Of a stretch of 64,000 nucleotides of DNA, positions 33,306-41,504 are shown piece by piece. Position 1 is the first letter of the stretch; every line of letters starts with the position of its first letter. Location of the stretch: positions 124,001 through 188,000 of the forward strand of contig JAOZHW010000008.1 of assembly GCA_026014685.1 (NCBI GenBank). Direction: 5' to 3'. The notes under the pieces are model-generated. The model was given only the letters and a program-made list of their open reading frames with translations, was not told where the DNA came from and ran no database searches. The DNA comes from Candidatus Bathyarchaeota archaeon. Lineage in GTDB: Archaea; Thermoproteota; Bathyarchaeia; Bathyarchaeales; Bathycorpusculaceae. The position numbers and the translations under genes were made by a program.

Positions 33306-33447
33306 AGAAAAGAAAGGACGCCTCAAACTCACCTTAGAAGTGGAAGTTAATGAGGAATTGATGGATGTCGTTAAAGAAGCCATGTCTAAGGCGTCAAGCA
33401 GAATCCCCGACATGATGCGCAAAAGCGGCGAAAACAAACAGCAATAA
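33298..33447 (+). CDS. Unknown 49-residue charged protein
   Basis: The ATG at 33298 has a textbook ribosome binding site, GGGAGGT, 8 bp upstream. The product (MTEEKKGRLKLTLEVEVNEE then LMDVVKEAMSKASS) is highly charged, with a predicted strand followed by a helix. It overlaps the preceding 99-residue gene by 8 bp, implying a two-gene unit. Function unknown. Confidence 0.6.
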   Translation: MTEEKKGRLKLTLEVEVNEELMDVVKEAMSKASSRIPDMMRKSGENKQQ

Positions 33448-33451
33448 GCAT

Positions 33452-33685
33452 CTAAACTTCGCAGGCTTTCTGCAAAACCTTAGCGGTTAAGTCGTCACGG
33501 ACGCGTTCCGCTTCCAATTCAGCCTCCTTTTTGGGCAACAGCAGTTTTTTGATGTGCCTCTGGGCGTGGGCTTCTATGGCGCGGCTCATTTGTTTAACGT
33601 TTGGGACAAGCAGGATTTTTTCTCCGCAGAAACATTCAACCAAGGGCAACTGGATGGCGCTATCGGTATTCTTTTTTTGAGGCAA
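33452..33685 (-). CDS. Small protein with a possible C-x-C/H-x3-H metal site
   Basis: A 77-residue protein starting at TTG. The N-terminal half contains ECFCGEKILLVPN and AIEAHAQRH, giving two cysteines and two histidines that could bind zinc. The C-terminal half is a charged helix (KKEAELEAERVRDDLTAKVLQKA). It lies convergent to and 4 bp from the 49-residue gene. The family name is not known to me. Confidence 0.65.
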   Translation of the reverse strand: MPQKKNTDSAIQLPLVECFCGEKILLVPNVKQMSRAIEAHAQRHIKKLLLPKKEAELEAERVRDDLTAKVLQKACEV

Positions 33686-33836
33686 GGCACTATCCCCCGA
33701 ATCTAGGGTCTAACGAGTTTGTGGTGTTATAAACCTTTACAGGACAAGACGCTTGCACGGTTTTGTAGAACACTTATGCTTAGCCACTAAGAAAGCCCTT
33801 TTATACCATACCGTGATGCTCTATTGAGGGATCAAG

Positions 33837-34148
33837 ATGAAGTTTTTAGTCATACAAAAAGTAAAACGCGACATCCCACTTGACCGTTGGTCAAAGCTTT
33901 TACCTTTGCAATTCAAGTACTTTGAAAAACTGGAAAAAGAAAAAACATTAGAACTCTACTACCACCTCATCGGACAACAAGGCAGCATGTTAATCGTCAA
34001 CGTTGAATCCGACGAGAAACTCAGCCGAGTCATCGGACAAGACCCAATGTTCTTCGAATGCGAACGCGAAATCTACCCCCTAACCACCCGCCAAACCCAT
34101 GAGAAACAAATCCGAGAACTATTCGGCACACCACCCAAAGGCGCATAG
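33837..34148 (+). CDS. Muconolactone-isomerase-like ferredoxin-fold protein
   Basis: The 103-residue protein (MKFLVIQKVKRDIPLDRWSKLL ... LYYHLIGQQGSMLIVNVESDEKLSRVIGQDPMFFECEREIYPLTT) fits the dimeric alpha/beta-barrel, muconolactone-isomerase-like family. The catalytic residues of true muconolactone isomerase cannot be assigned, so the substrate is open. It is followed after 1 bp by a SAM methyltransferase, with which it is very probably cotranscribed. Confidence 0.7.
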   Translation: MKFLVIQKVKRDIPLDRWSKLLPLQFKYFEKLEKEKTLELYYHLIGQQGSMLIVNVESDEKLSRVIGQDPMFFECEREIYPLTTRQTHEKQIRELFGTPPKGA

Positions 34149-34149
34149 T

Positions 34150-34707
34150 ATGGCTTGTCATGGCGGATTTAGCTTGGATGAACAAACTCGACGTTCATGG
34201 TACAACCCCGAAGCGGTACTCGACGGGCTTAAAAAGGGGATGACTTTTGTGGATGTGGGCTGCGGTGAAGGCTTCTTCAGCATTTTGGCAGCCAAAAAAG
34301 TCGGCTCAGAGGGCAAAGTTTACGCTGTAGACATAGACCCCACAAGGGTGGCGAAACTGCAAAACAAAGCCGCTATCGAGAGATTAACTAACATCGAAGC
34401 TACCGTGGGTCGCGCGGAGGACGCGGTTTTCTGTCGGGGATGCGTAGACTTCGTGCTCTACAGCATGGACCTACACGACTTTGACGACCCCCAAAAAGTC
34501 CTCGAAAACGCCCACGCCATGCTGAAGCCTTCAGGGGTGCTGGTGGATTTGGATTGGAAGAAACAGCCGATGGAGTTCGGTCCGCCTGAACGCATACGAT
34601 TCAGCGAAGCAAGGGTGGCGGAGATGCTTATGCTGGCAGATTTCCGCGTGCAGTCCACAACGGAAGCAGGCCCCTACCATTACCTCATAGTGGCAAAACC
34701 CAAGTAG
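34150..34707 (+). CDS. SAM-dependent methyltransferase
   Basis: A class I methyltransferase of 185 residues with motif I VDVGCGEGFFSILAAKKVG, the acidic ribose-binding VYAVDIDPTRVAKLQ, and CVDFVLYSMDLHDFDDPQKVL. It belongs to the broad UbiE/COQ5-like group. The N-terminus MACHGGFSLDEQTRRSWYNPEAVL is typical of small archaeal methyltransferases of unknown substrate. The ATG at 34150 lies 1 bp after the stop of the upstream isomerase-like gene. Confidence 0.85.
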   Translation: MACHGGFSLDEQTRRSWYNPEAVLDGLKKGMTFVDVGCGEGFFSILAAKKVGSEGKVYAVDIDPTRVAKLQNKAAIERLTNIEATVGRAEDAVFCRGCVDFVLYSMDLHDFDDPQKVLENAHAMLKPSGVLVDLDWKKQPMEFGPPERIRFSEARVAEMLMLADFRVQSTTEAGPYHYLIVAKPK

Positions 34708-34710
34708 CCT

Positions 34711-35334
34711 CTACTCTGCGTTTGCGTACAGTTCGAGCAGGTCACGTTTGAACCATTCAGGTTGATCCTGATACGCCGAGTGTGCCGCGCCGTTGTAGAC
34801 GAGCATTTTCGCGTTAGGCAACGTATCAGCTAAGGTGCGCATTTCTTCGCCTGAAATGATGCTGTCATGTGTACCCCACACTATACGGACGGGAAACTTG
34901 AAACCCTTGTAAGCTGCCACAAGCTCGTCGTTGTCAAACGCGTGGGCTGGGGCGATTAGGAAGAGACCTTTGACGGGATGTGTTGCGGCGTAGTTGAGGG
35001 CTATGTAGCCGCCTAGGCTGGCGCCGACTACGACTGGGGCTTGGTTGCCGAAGACCGCTTTAATTGCTTCTGCTGCGAAGGTTATGTTGGTTTTGAGGTC
35101 GCGGGTTTTGGGTTGGCAGTTGCTTTTTAAGCCGTAAGGCATGTCCAAGGCAAGGAAAGGCACTTTTTTCTCCACAAGATGCTCGGTGACGCCTATGCGT
35201 TCCCAGATGTGGATGGTGTAGGATAAGCCGTGGAAAAACACCACCGGAACACCCTCTGATTTGTGGATGAGGGCTTGGCATTTGCAGCCGCCAACATTAA
35301 GCGTTTTTTCTTCCAACGTAGCTTCACTGTCCAC
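34711..35334 (-). CDS. Alpha/beta hydrolase
   Basis: The 207-residue protein has the oxyanion-hole motif VVFFHGLSYTIHIWERIG, the nucleophile elbow VVVGASLGGYIAL, the acid in RIVWGTHDSII and the histidine in VYNGAAHSAYQDQPEWF, completing a Ser-Asp-His triad. GTG is the start. It resembles small esterase or lipase-type hydrolases; no specific substrate is indicated. It is convergent with the methyltransferase gene. Confidence 0.88.
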   Translation of the reverse strand: MDSEATLEEKTLNVGGCKCQALIHKSEGVPVVFFHGLSYTIHIWERIGVTEHLVEKKVPFLALDMPYGLKSNCQPKTRDLKTNITFAAEAIKAVFGNQAPVVVGASLGGYIALNYAATHPVKGLFLIAPAHAFDNDELVAAYKGFKFPVRIVWGTHDSIISGEEMRTLADTLPNAKMLVYNGAAHSAYQDQPEWFKRDLLELYANAE

Positions 35335-35408
35335 TGCTAACTACGTAGAGGTTTATAATATTTCGGCGGAATTAGAAAAACATAATAGCCATCCCACGCC
35401 ACTGTGTT

Positions 35409-35897
35409 GTGGTGAATTTTTTGACTGTTAAAGTTGGCGATAAAGCCCCAGACTTCACTTTACCCAGCCAGCTGGGTGACAACGTAACCCTAAGCGAGTA
35501 CTTTGGCAAAAAGAACATAGTGCTTTACTTCTACCCCAAAGACGAAACGCCTGGCTGCATCAAAGAAGCCTGCAGCTTCCGCGACAGCTACCAACAGCTG
35601 ACGGATTTAGGCGCCGAAGTCTTAGGCGTATCTGGGCAGAGTGTGGAGTCGCATAAGTCGTTTGCTACGCATTATGGGTTGCCGTTTATTTTGCTGGCAG
35701 ATGAAGGCAACAAAGTGCGTGAACTCTACGATGTACCCAAAAGCATGGGCGTAATGCCTGGTCGAGTCACCTACATCATCGACAAAAAAGGCGTCGTCCG
35801 CCACATCTTCAACTCCCAAACCCAAGCCCAACGGCACGTGGAAGAAGCCAAACAAACCCTTGAAATGATAGACAAAGAAGAAAAAGCCACCGTCTAA
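35409..35897 (+). CDS. bcp: PrxQ/Bcp-type thiol peroxidase
   Basis: The enzyme reduces hydroperoxides. Residues VKVGDKAPDFTLPSQLGDNVTLSEYFGKKNIVLYFYPKDETPGCIKEACSFRD contain the peroxidatic and resolving cysteines in the C-x4-C spacing of alpha2-type PrxQ. GTG 35409 and 35412 and TTG 35421 are all possible starts, with TTG giving the most typical N-terminus. The next gene, a CysRS-like enzyme, begins 9 bp downstream on the same strand. Confidence 0.93.
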   Translation: MVNFLTVKVGDKAPDFTLPSQLGDNVTLSEYFGKKNIVLYFYPKDETPGCIKEACSFRDSYQQLTDLGAEVLGVSGQSVESHKSFATHYGLPFILLADEGNKVRELYDVPKSMGVMPGRVTYIIDKKGVVRHIFNSQTQAQRHVEEAKQTLEMIDKEEKATV

Positions 35898-35906
35898 CTG
35901 GTCGCC

Positions 35907-37142
35907 ATGCTGCGCCTCCACAACACTCTTACCCAAAAAAAGGAGCCCTTCCAACCCGCCCAAGCCCCAAACGTCAAAATGTTCACCTGCGGCCCCTCCA
36001 CCTACCAACGCGCCCACATCGGCAACTACCGCACGTTCCTCTTCGAAGACATCTTGCAGCGGTACTTGGAGTATTTGGGTTACAGGGTTACGCGGGCGAT
36101 GGCGCTGACTGATGTGGAGGATAAGGCGATTTTGCAGGCTAAAAAGGAGGGGCTCTCGGTTGAGGAGTTGTCTGGGCGGAATGAGGCGGTTTTCTTTGGG
36201 GACTTCGAGTTGTTGGGTATCAAAAAACCCGATTATTCAGTGAGAGCGTCGGATGCTGTTGACCAAGCCGCAGGTTTAATCGCTAAACTCCTCGAATCAG
36301 GTTACGCCTACAGGCACAAATATTTGGGTACAGAAAACATCTATTTTCGTCCCCTAAAATTCGATGGCTTCGGCAAACTATCCCATCTGGATATGTCTAA
36401 GTGGCCTAAGAAGCCGCGGCGATTCCACAAAGACACCTATCCTGGCACGCCTTGGAACATGGGAGACTTCATCATCTGGCATGGCTGCGCTTTGGAGGGC
36501 GTCTGCTACGAAACCCCCATCGGCAACGGTCGCCCCGCATGGAACATCCAAGACGCCGCAATTGCCACCAAAACCCTTGGCTTCACAATCGACATCGCAT
36601 GTGGAGGCATAGACAACTTGGTCCGCCACCACGACTACACCTTGGCGATTGCCGAGTCGGTTTCGGGAACGCAGTTCGCCCGTTTCTGGCTGCACGGCGG
36701 CCACCTCTACGTGAACGGGAAAAAGATGTCTAAGAGCCTCGGCAACGTCTACTACACGACCGATGTGCTGGCCAAGGGTTTTAGTGGAGTACAACTGCGG
36801 TTTTTTTTAATCTACGCGCCGTACCGTGAGCGACTTAATTTCACTTTTGAAAGGCTGCTGGATGTGAGCCGAAAACTCGATGCCGTCCGCGGCATGGTTG
36901 CGGATTTGCAGAACACCAAGCCCGCGAGTCAAAGCAGAGGCGACCCCAAAATGGGTGCAGAATTAGCTGCTGACTTCGAAAATCACATGAACGACGACTT
37001 AAACGTGAAGGGCGCCTTCGACGGCTTCAGCCAAAACTTAGCATTGATCCACCAGAAACGCTACACCTTGGCTGCGGGGGAATTAAAAAATGTGTTAGAC
37101 GGCTTACGTCGAATCGACACTGTGCTGCGGTGCTTATTCTAG
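35907..37142 (+). CDS. Divergent cysteinyl-tRNA-synthetase-like enzyme
   Basis: The class I catalytic core is clear: C28 in FTCGPSTYQRAHIGN (HIGH-type motif 37-40) and KMSKS at 273-277. However, two of the four zinc ligands of bacterial CysRS are replaced. The C209 position reads D216 (WNIQD instead of WHIEC) and the E238 position reads T245 (HHDYT instead of HHENE). At 411 residues it is shorter than usual, with a DALR-like helical tail but little beyond it. It could be a genuine but diverged CysRS or a paralogue that ligates cysteine to another acceptor, as MshC does. It is coupled to the peroxiredoxin gene. Confidence 0.8.
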   Translation: MLRLHNTLTQKKEPFQPAQAPNVKMFTCGPSTYQRAHIGNYRTFLFEDILQRYLEYLGYRVTRAMALTDVEDKAILQAKKEGLSVEELSGRNEAVFFGDFELLGIKKPDYSVRASDAVDQAAGLIAKLLESGYAYRHKYLGTENIYFRPLKFDGFGKLSHLDMSKWPKKPRRFHKDTYPGTPWNMGDFIIWHGCALEGVCYETPIGNGRPAWNIQDAAIATKTLGFTIDIACGGIDNLVRHHDYTLAIAESVSGTQFARFWLHGGHLYVNGKKMSKSLGNVYYTTDVLAKGFSGVQLRFFLIYAPYRERLNFTFERLLDVSRKLDAVRGMVADLQNTKPASQSRGDPKMGAELAADFENHMNDDLNVKGAFDGFSQNLALIHQKRYTLAAGELKNVLDGLRRIDTVLRCLF

Positions 37143-37382
37143 TTCGCCGACGAGTTTAACGCGGCTAAAGTTTTCGTCGCGGTGCGGCGCCATCTCTAAA
37201 TCTTCGGTGAGGTCTTTGCCTGCGCTGTGCATGCCCATGTGTTCGCCTTCCATCCAGAAGCTGCTGTCCGACACGTCGTAGACTTTGCCTTGGTAGGCTA
37301 TCCAGGCGGGTTTACCGTTTTTGCCGTCGTTTGTTATGAGTTCTTCTTGTGTGACTTTTTTTGTTTGAGCCAAAAATTTCAC
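37134..37382 (-). CDS. Cytochrome b5-like heme-binding domain protein
   Basis: An 82-residue single-domain protein with KVYDVSDSSFWMEGEHMGMHSAGKDLTEDLEMAPH, the archaeal and bacterial variant of the b5 fold in which the conserved histidine after the strand-helix turn and the downstream APH histidine could ligate heme. The start is GTG. Its last 9 bp overlap the convergent CysRS-like gene. The redox partner is unknown. Confidence 0.85.
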   Translation of the reverse strand: MKFLAQTKKVTQEELITNDGKNGKPAWIAYQGKVYDVSDSSFWMEGEHMGMHSAGKDLTEDLEMAPHRDENFSRVKLVGELE

Positions 37383-37436
37383 CTATAATCTCTATTGGGT
37401 TTGAAGGGGGCAATAAAGGTTTAGATGCTTGCCTGT

Positions 37437-38510
37437 TTAGTGGGCGATGGTTTGGGTTTTGTAGTTTGCGTTTATGTAGATGCTTCCGATGCCGGTGACG
37501 CGGTTGTTGATTTCGATGTTGCTTGCTGCGGGGTAGTTGGCGGATTGCAGGGGGGATTTGCTGCCTGTAAAGTTGTTGAGGTTGGTGTTTATGTCGCCAA
37601 ACGCGTTTGTGTCGGAGGTGATTTTTGCGCCTACGCCGCCGTCGATGGTTAAGCCTACGTTTATGGAGCCCGTGACGGTTTCGGCTTCTACCTCCAAGTT
37701 GCCCTGTAGGGTTCTGGTTTGGGTTATATCCATGGTAACTGAACCCGTGGTGGACTGCAAGTTTAGGCTGCAGTTGCCGACGACGTTGGTTTCAGCCATG
37801 CGGTAATTCACTGCACCCGTCGTAGTGGAAAGGGATAGGTTTCCTGCGACGGTGACGTTGCTCTGCAGGTGTGCTTCCACTTCGCCCGTCGTGGCGCGCA
37901 GGGTTAGGCTTTGGATGGTTGTGGGTTTGTCGGCGGAGAAACTAACTTGCCCCGTGGTCGAAGTCACATTCAAATTCAAGTTTAGGGCGGGGTCCACGTA
38001 GATTTGGCAAACCACATTCGCAGTTCCCGACAAAGCATCCTCCACCGACATCTTCACATCCACGAATAACTCGTTGCCTGCGGTCTGGTTTGTAAATGTG
38101 ACGCTTAGGGGGTTTTCTCCCCCGCTGATGCCGCGTGAACCGTTGCCTTGGATGAAGATGCCGATGTTGTTGTCGCCGATTTTGCTGGTGAAAACCGTTA
38201 CGCGTCCGACGTCGGTGTCGAAGTTGAGGTTGAGGGTTTTTATGCCTTCGGTGCTGTCGGCAAAGGAGCTGCTGGTGCTCCACGTCGCGAATGGCGCAAC
38301 AAACACCGCTGCAATAACCACTGCAATCACCAAAATCGCAACCAAAGCCACCGCGCCAATCACGAAGGGGTCTTTGCTTAGGGGCGGCAGAGGCTTAGAA
38401 GGGGCGGGGGCATCTGGTGGGGGGTTGTAGGTGATGGCGGGGGTGCCGCATTTGTGACAGAAACGCGCATCCTCCACTAGTTGGGTTCCACATCGACGAC
38501 AATAAGGCAA
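37437..38510 (-). CDS. Zinc-ribbon membrane protein with DUF4097-like beta-helix domain
   Basis: The 357-residue protein begins with a cytoplasmic zinc ribbon (YCRRCGTQLVEDARFCHKCG), a Pro-rich linker and one transmembrane helix (about 48-73). The exported part contains repeating TTG-motifs (VTSTTGQVSFSA, LRATTGEVEAHL, LSTTTGAVNYRM, LQSTTGSVTMDI), the pattern of DUF4097-type right-handed beta-helices. TTG is the start codon. A sensor or adhesive role is possible; no function is established by sequence. Confidence 0.8.
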   Translation of the reverse strand: MPYCRRCGTQLVEDARFCHKCGTPAITYNPPPDAPAPSKPLPPLSKDPFVIGAVALVAILVIAVVIAAVFVAPFATWSTSSSFADSTEGIKTLNLNFDTDVGRVTVFTSKIGDNNIGIFIQGNGSRGISGGENPLSVTFTNQTAGNELFVDVKMSVEDALSGTANVVCQIYVDPALNLNLNVTSTTGQVSFSADKPTTIQSLTLRATTGEVEAHLQSNVTVAGNLSLSTTTGAVNYRMAETNVVGNCSLNLQSTTGSVTMDITQTRTLQGNLEVEAETVTGSINVGLTIDGGVGAKITSDTNAFGDINTNLNNFTGSKSPLQSANYPAASNIEINNRVTGIGSIYINANYKTQTIAH

Positions 38511-38550
38511 CTATTTCTCCTCAGAGAAGGGGTTATGGTTGAGACGTAAT

Positions 38551-38775
38551 TTAAGCCTTACCAAACGGCATAGCTTCACATCGCTTGCGAAATAGCAGCC
38601 AGCCTATTGAGACAGAAATGGCAACCAAAACGGCACAGACAACTACCATTAGAACAGGGAACGAATCTGTTGTGGGAATGGCTACTGTGAAGGCGACTGT
38701 TTTAGGCAGAGCTTCAACTCCAGCTAAACTGGTTGCGTATATGACTAGTGTGTGGTTGCCGTTTGAGCAGACTAA
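38551..38775 (-). pseudogene. C-terminal remnant of a surface protein
   Basis: On the minus strand a frame of 74 residues reads SNGNHTLVIYATSLAGVEAL then a linker, a hydrophobic helix (VLMVVVCAVLVAISVSIGWLLF), and a basic tail ending at TAA. GNHTLVIYA is the end of an Ig-like repeat seen in archaeal surface proteins. A stop codon (38776-38778) closes the frame upstream and no start codon with a ribosome binding site is seen, so this is a truncated fragment. Confidence 0.6.
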
Positions 38776-38802
38776 TTAGTAGCCCACCGGCTTTTCCCGT
38801 TT

Positions 38803-39531
38803 CTATTCAGCCACCACAGTACTGTTTTGTGTTGGTTTTTTTCGCAGAGCAAAAACTGCAATCAAAGGCACAGCTAGCAATAGCGGAATAAGTGCAAAGG
38901 TAGGTAGTTCGGGTACGGAGGGGGAAGGTGTGGTTTGGGGGATGGTTATGGTTTGGGTGTTGCTCCACTCGCTTGTTTGACCTTCAAAAATCCATGGGAA
39001 CATCAGCAGAGGGTCTGTTTGGCTACCATTTTGGATTCGGTGAACGGCGCCTATCAGCGCCTGAACTTGAAAATCAACCTGACCACCGCTCTGGTTTATG
39101 TTATCCCAGAACGGGAATTCATTATCATCAAGGGAATAAGACACGACGGTATATTCAGAGCCCGACTGAGTTAAAAATCCCCTGCTAGGACTATATATTT
39201 GAATCCACTCTTTTGCATAAGATCCTTTTGTTCGGATGTTTAAGTAGAAATCGATTATCTGTCCGTTGCTTTGATATTTAGTGAAGGGCTGATTTCTAAT
39301 GCTGACCTCAATGGTTCTGTTTTGCACATGATAACCTGAGTGTTCCACTGTTGCTCCTGTGTAAGGGTCCATTGAATATGTTGTTGGCACATCGTAAGAT
39401 GCATCTACGAACTTGAGAGTGAATTGTGGAACAGCCGGTTTAGATATTGACTGAGCAGAGGCAGATTCAACCAGCATCAAACCCGAAGCAAATAAGACGA
39501 TTATGAGGGCTAAAGTGGAGGTTTTTTTCAT
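38803..39531 (-). CDS. Secreted protein with CTERM-like sorting tail
   Basis: The 242-residue protein has a signal peptide (LALIIVLFASGLMLVESASAQS), an extracellular beta-rich domain, and a C-terminus SVPELPTFALIPLLLAVPLIAVFALRKK. This tripartite tail (short Pro-Glu motif, hydrophobic helix, basic end) resembles PEF-CTERM-type signals processed by archaeosortases. No archaeosortase gene is seen in the window. The function of the extracellular domain is unknown. Confidence 0.75.
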   Translation of the reverse strand: MKKTSTLALIIVLFASGLMLVESASAQSISKPAVPQFTLKFVDASYDVPTTYSMDPYTGATVEHSGYHVQNRTIEVSIRNQPFTKYQSNGQIIDFYLNIRTKGSYAKEWIQIYSPSRGFLTQSGSEYTVVSYSLDDNEFPFWDNINQSGGQVDFQVQALIGAVHRIQNGSQTDPLLMFPWIFEGQTSEWSNTQTITIPQTTPSPSVPELPTFALIPLLLAVPLIAVFALRKKPTQNSTVVAE

Positions 39532-39696
39532 CTAAACCACAAATAGGCTTGAGGCGGGTTTAGCTTTAAGGCTTCTTGTACAGGTTTCTTGACTACGGGT
39601 TGTCAAGGTTTCTGGACTAAACCTGTCGAAGCGTGTGCGGTACTGTTTTTATATTCGGAGTTGCCCATTAATTTTGGTAGAGTTTTAGGAAGTTTG

Positions 39697-40374
39697 ATGG
39701 GTGTGACTGTTTTTATTGACCGCGTCGATGCAGGCAAACGCTTAGCCGCAGCGCTCAAAAAAGAATTTGCCAGCAGAAACGGGGTGGTTTTGGCGATTCC
39801 CCGCGGCGGCGTAGTCGTCGGCTACCAAATCGCGGAATCGCTGGATATGCCGCTGGACGTGATTGTTCCCCGCAAGTTGGGTGCACCGTACAATCCCGAG
39901 TTGGCGATTGGTGCAGTTGCGGAGGATGGTTCAGTGGTGCTGGATAGCAACCTCGTCGCCTACCTCGATGTCAACCGAGAATATATTGCTGAGGAGAGTG
40001 AGCGGCAGAGGCGGGAGATTGATCGGCGGCAGAGTGTGTACCGTCAGGGCATGGAGCCTCGCGAGATAGCGGGCAAAGATGTTATCGTAGTGGACGACGG
40101 CATTGCCACTGGCTCTACGATGAAGGCGGCTTTGGCTTCGGTGAAAAACCAAGGAGCCAAAAGCGTAACCGTCGCTATACCCGTGGGACCGCCCTCCACG
40201 ATTGAAGAACTAAAGACAAGGGCTGACCGCGTCGTGTGCCTCTACACGCCCGAGTACTTCCAAGCCATCGGGGAATTCTACCAAGACTTCTCTCAGACCA
40301 CAGATGAAGAAGTTATTGACCTCCTTAAGAAATGCAGACAGAACGCCGCCAAACAAGGAGCCACCGTGCCATGA
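39697..40374 (+). CDS. Phosphoribosyltransferase
   Basis: A 225-residue type I phosphoribosyltransferase with the PRPP-binding motif DVIVVDDGIATGSTMKAAL and the upstream AIPRGGVVVGYQIAESLDMPLDVIVPRKLG. The subgroup is often annotated as a ComF- or GPRT-like protein of unknown base specificity. The ATG at 39697 starts at the conserved VFIDRVDAGKRLA. An ATGA overlap couples it to the following hydrolase, a pairing also seen, sometimes as a fusion, in bacteria. Confidence 0.88.
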   Translation: MGVTVFIDRVDAGKRLAAALKKEFASRNGVVLAIPRGGVVVGYQIAESLDMPLDVIVPRKLGAPYNPELAIGAVAEDGSVVLDSNLVAYLDVNREYIAEESERQRREIDRRQSVYRQGMEPREIAGKDVIVVDDGIATGSTMKAALASVKNQGAKSVTVAIPVGPPSTIEELKTRADRVVCLYTPEYFQAIGEFYQDFSQTTDEEVIDLLKKCRQNAAKQGATVP

Positions 40375-41024
40375 CCCACACCCAGATGGAACTCAAAATT
40401 CCCGTCGGCAACGCCCAAGTTGTCGAAGGCAATCTCTATTTGCCCTCTGAAGTCCATGGATTGGTGGTGTTTGTGCATGGCAGCGGAAGCAGCCGCTTTA
40501 GCCCCCGCAACCAGTTCGTTGCCAAAAACTTCAACAAAGCCGCCTTGGGTACGTTGCTGTTTGATTTGTTGACGCCAGAGGAGGAAGAAGAGGACGAGTT
40601 AACGGCGCATTACCGCTTCAACATAGATTTGCTCTCTGAACGGTTGGTGGGCGTTACCGAGTGGCTTAGAAAGGATGCTTCTACACGGAACCTGAAACTG
40701 GGCTATTTCGGAGCAAGCACAGGCGCGGCTGCGGCACTGATTGCGGCGGCTCGGATGCCTGAGGCGGTAGCTGCAGTGGTTTCGCGCGGTGGACGCCCCG
40801 ACTTAGCAGACAAATATCTGCCGCTGGTGAAGGCGCCGACGTTACTTTTGGTGGGCGGCTGGGATGAGCAGGTCATAGAACTAAACCGACAAGCACAGAG
40901 CCAAATGCGCAACCAAAACAAACTAGTCATCATCCCAGAAGCCACTCACCTCTTTGAGGAACCTGGCAAGCTCGAAGAAGTCGCCAAACACTCGACGGAG
41001 TGGTTTCTGCGTTTTCTGGTTTGA
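40371..41024 (+). CDS. Dienelactone-hydrolase-family alpha/beta hydrolase
   Basis: The 217-residue protein has LVVFVHGSGSSRFSPRN (oxyanion hole), the nucleophile elbow LGYFGASTGAAAAL, an acid in LLVGGWDEQVIELN and the histidine in IPEATHLFEEPG. It starts in an ATGA overlap with the phosphoribosyltransferase gene. The substrate is unknown; the coupled gene suggests a shared pathway or stress role. Confidence 0.87.
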   Translation: MTHTQMELKIPVGNAQVVEGNLYLPSEVHGLVVFVHGSGSSRFSPRNQFVAKNFNKAALGTLLFDLLTPEEEEEDELTAHYRFNIDLLSERLVGVTEWLRKDASTRNLKLGYFGASTGAAAALIAAARMPEAVAAVVSRGGRPDLADKYLPLVKAPTLLLVGGWDEQVIELNRQAQSQMRNQNKLVIIPEATHLFEEPGKLEEVAKHSTEWFLRFLV

Positions 41025-41054
41025 AAAGAAAGAAAAAGTTGTGGGTTTCGTCGT

Positions 41055-41390
41055 TTATTGTGGTGGGGGTGGCGGGGGAGAGTTGCTGCCTGGCATGTTA
41101 TTGTTGACTGTGACGTTGACGTTTACGTTGTTTTTCTTTTCTTTCTTGCCGAACAGCATCATTAGTATGGTGAAGATGAGCCATGCGATAAAGCCGTAGA
41201 TGACTCCGTTGAAGACTGCGATGATGGCGGTGACTGCGTCGACTTGGCCTCCGACGAGGTAGCCTGCGGCTGCTTCAGTGCCTGGCAGTACCGCTTGGTA
41301 GATGGCTTTGCCTGGGGGTATATCCACGTTGCCCAAAGTCAAAACGACGAGTATAACGAACACTAATAGAAATACTATTGCGCCCTTCAT
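41055..41390 (-). CDS. Small membrane protein with Asn/Pro-rich tail
   Basis: The 111-residue protein has an N-terminal hydrophobic helix and a second hydrophobic region (AIIAVFNGVIYGFIAWLIFTILMMLFG). A basic Asn-rich stretch follows, then SPPPPPPQ. It could be cytoplasm-facing at its C-terminus. No family is recognised. It is convergent with the hydrolase gene. Confidence 0.65.
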   Translation of the reverse strand: MKGAIVFLLVFVILVVLTLGNVDIPPGKAIYQAVLPGTEAAAGYLVGGQVDAVTAIIAVFNGVIYGFIAWLIFTILMMLFGKKEKKNNVNVNVTVNNNMPGSNSPPPPPPQ

Positions 41391-41504
41391 ACTCCATGCC
41401 CTAAATAGCGCTTATTCAGTTACTGAGCATATAAGCTTTATTTCAAACCGCCAAACCCATACATGCCCAAAACAAAGAAAAAGAGAAAAAAGCCGCAGAA
41501 ACGG

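Noticed and set aside
38585-38779. 64-codon open frame on the plus strand
   Set aside because: The minus strand of the same region encodes a recognisable surface-protein C-terminus; the plus frame has no such content.
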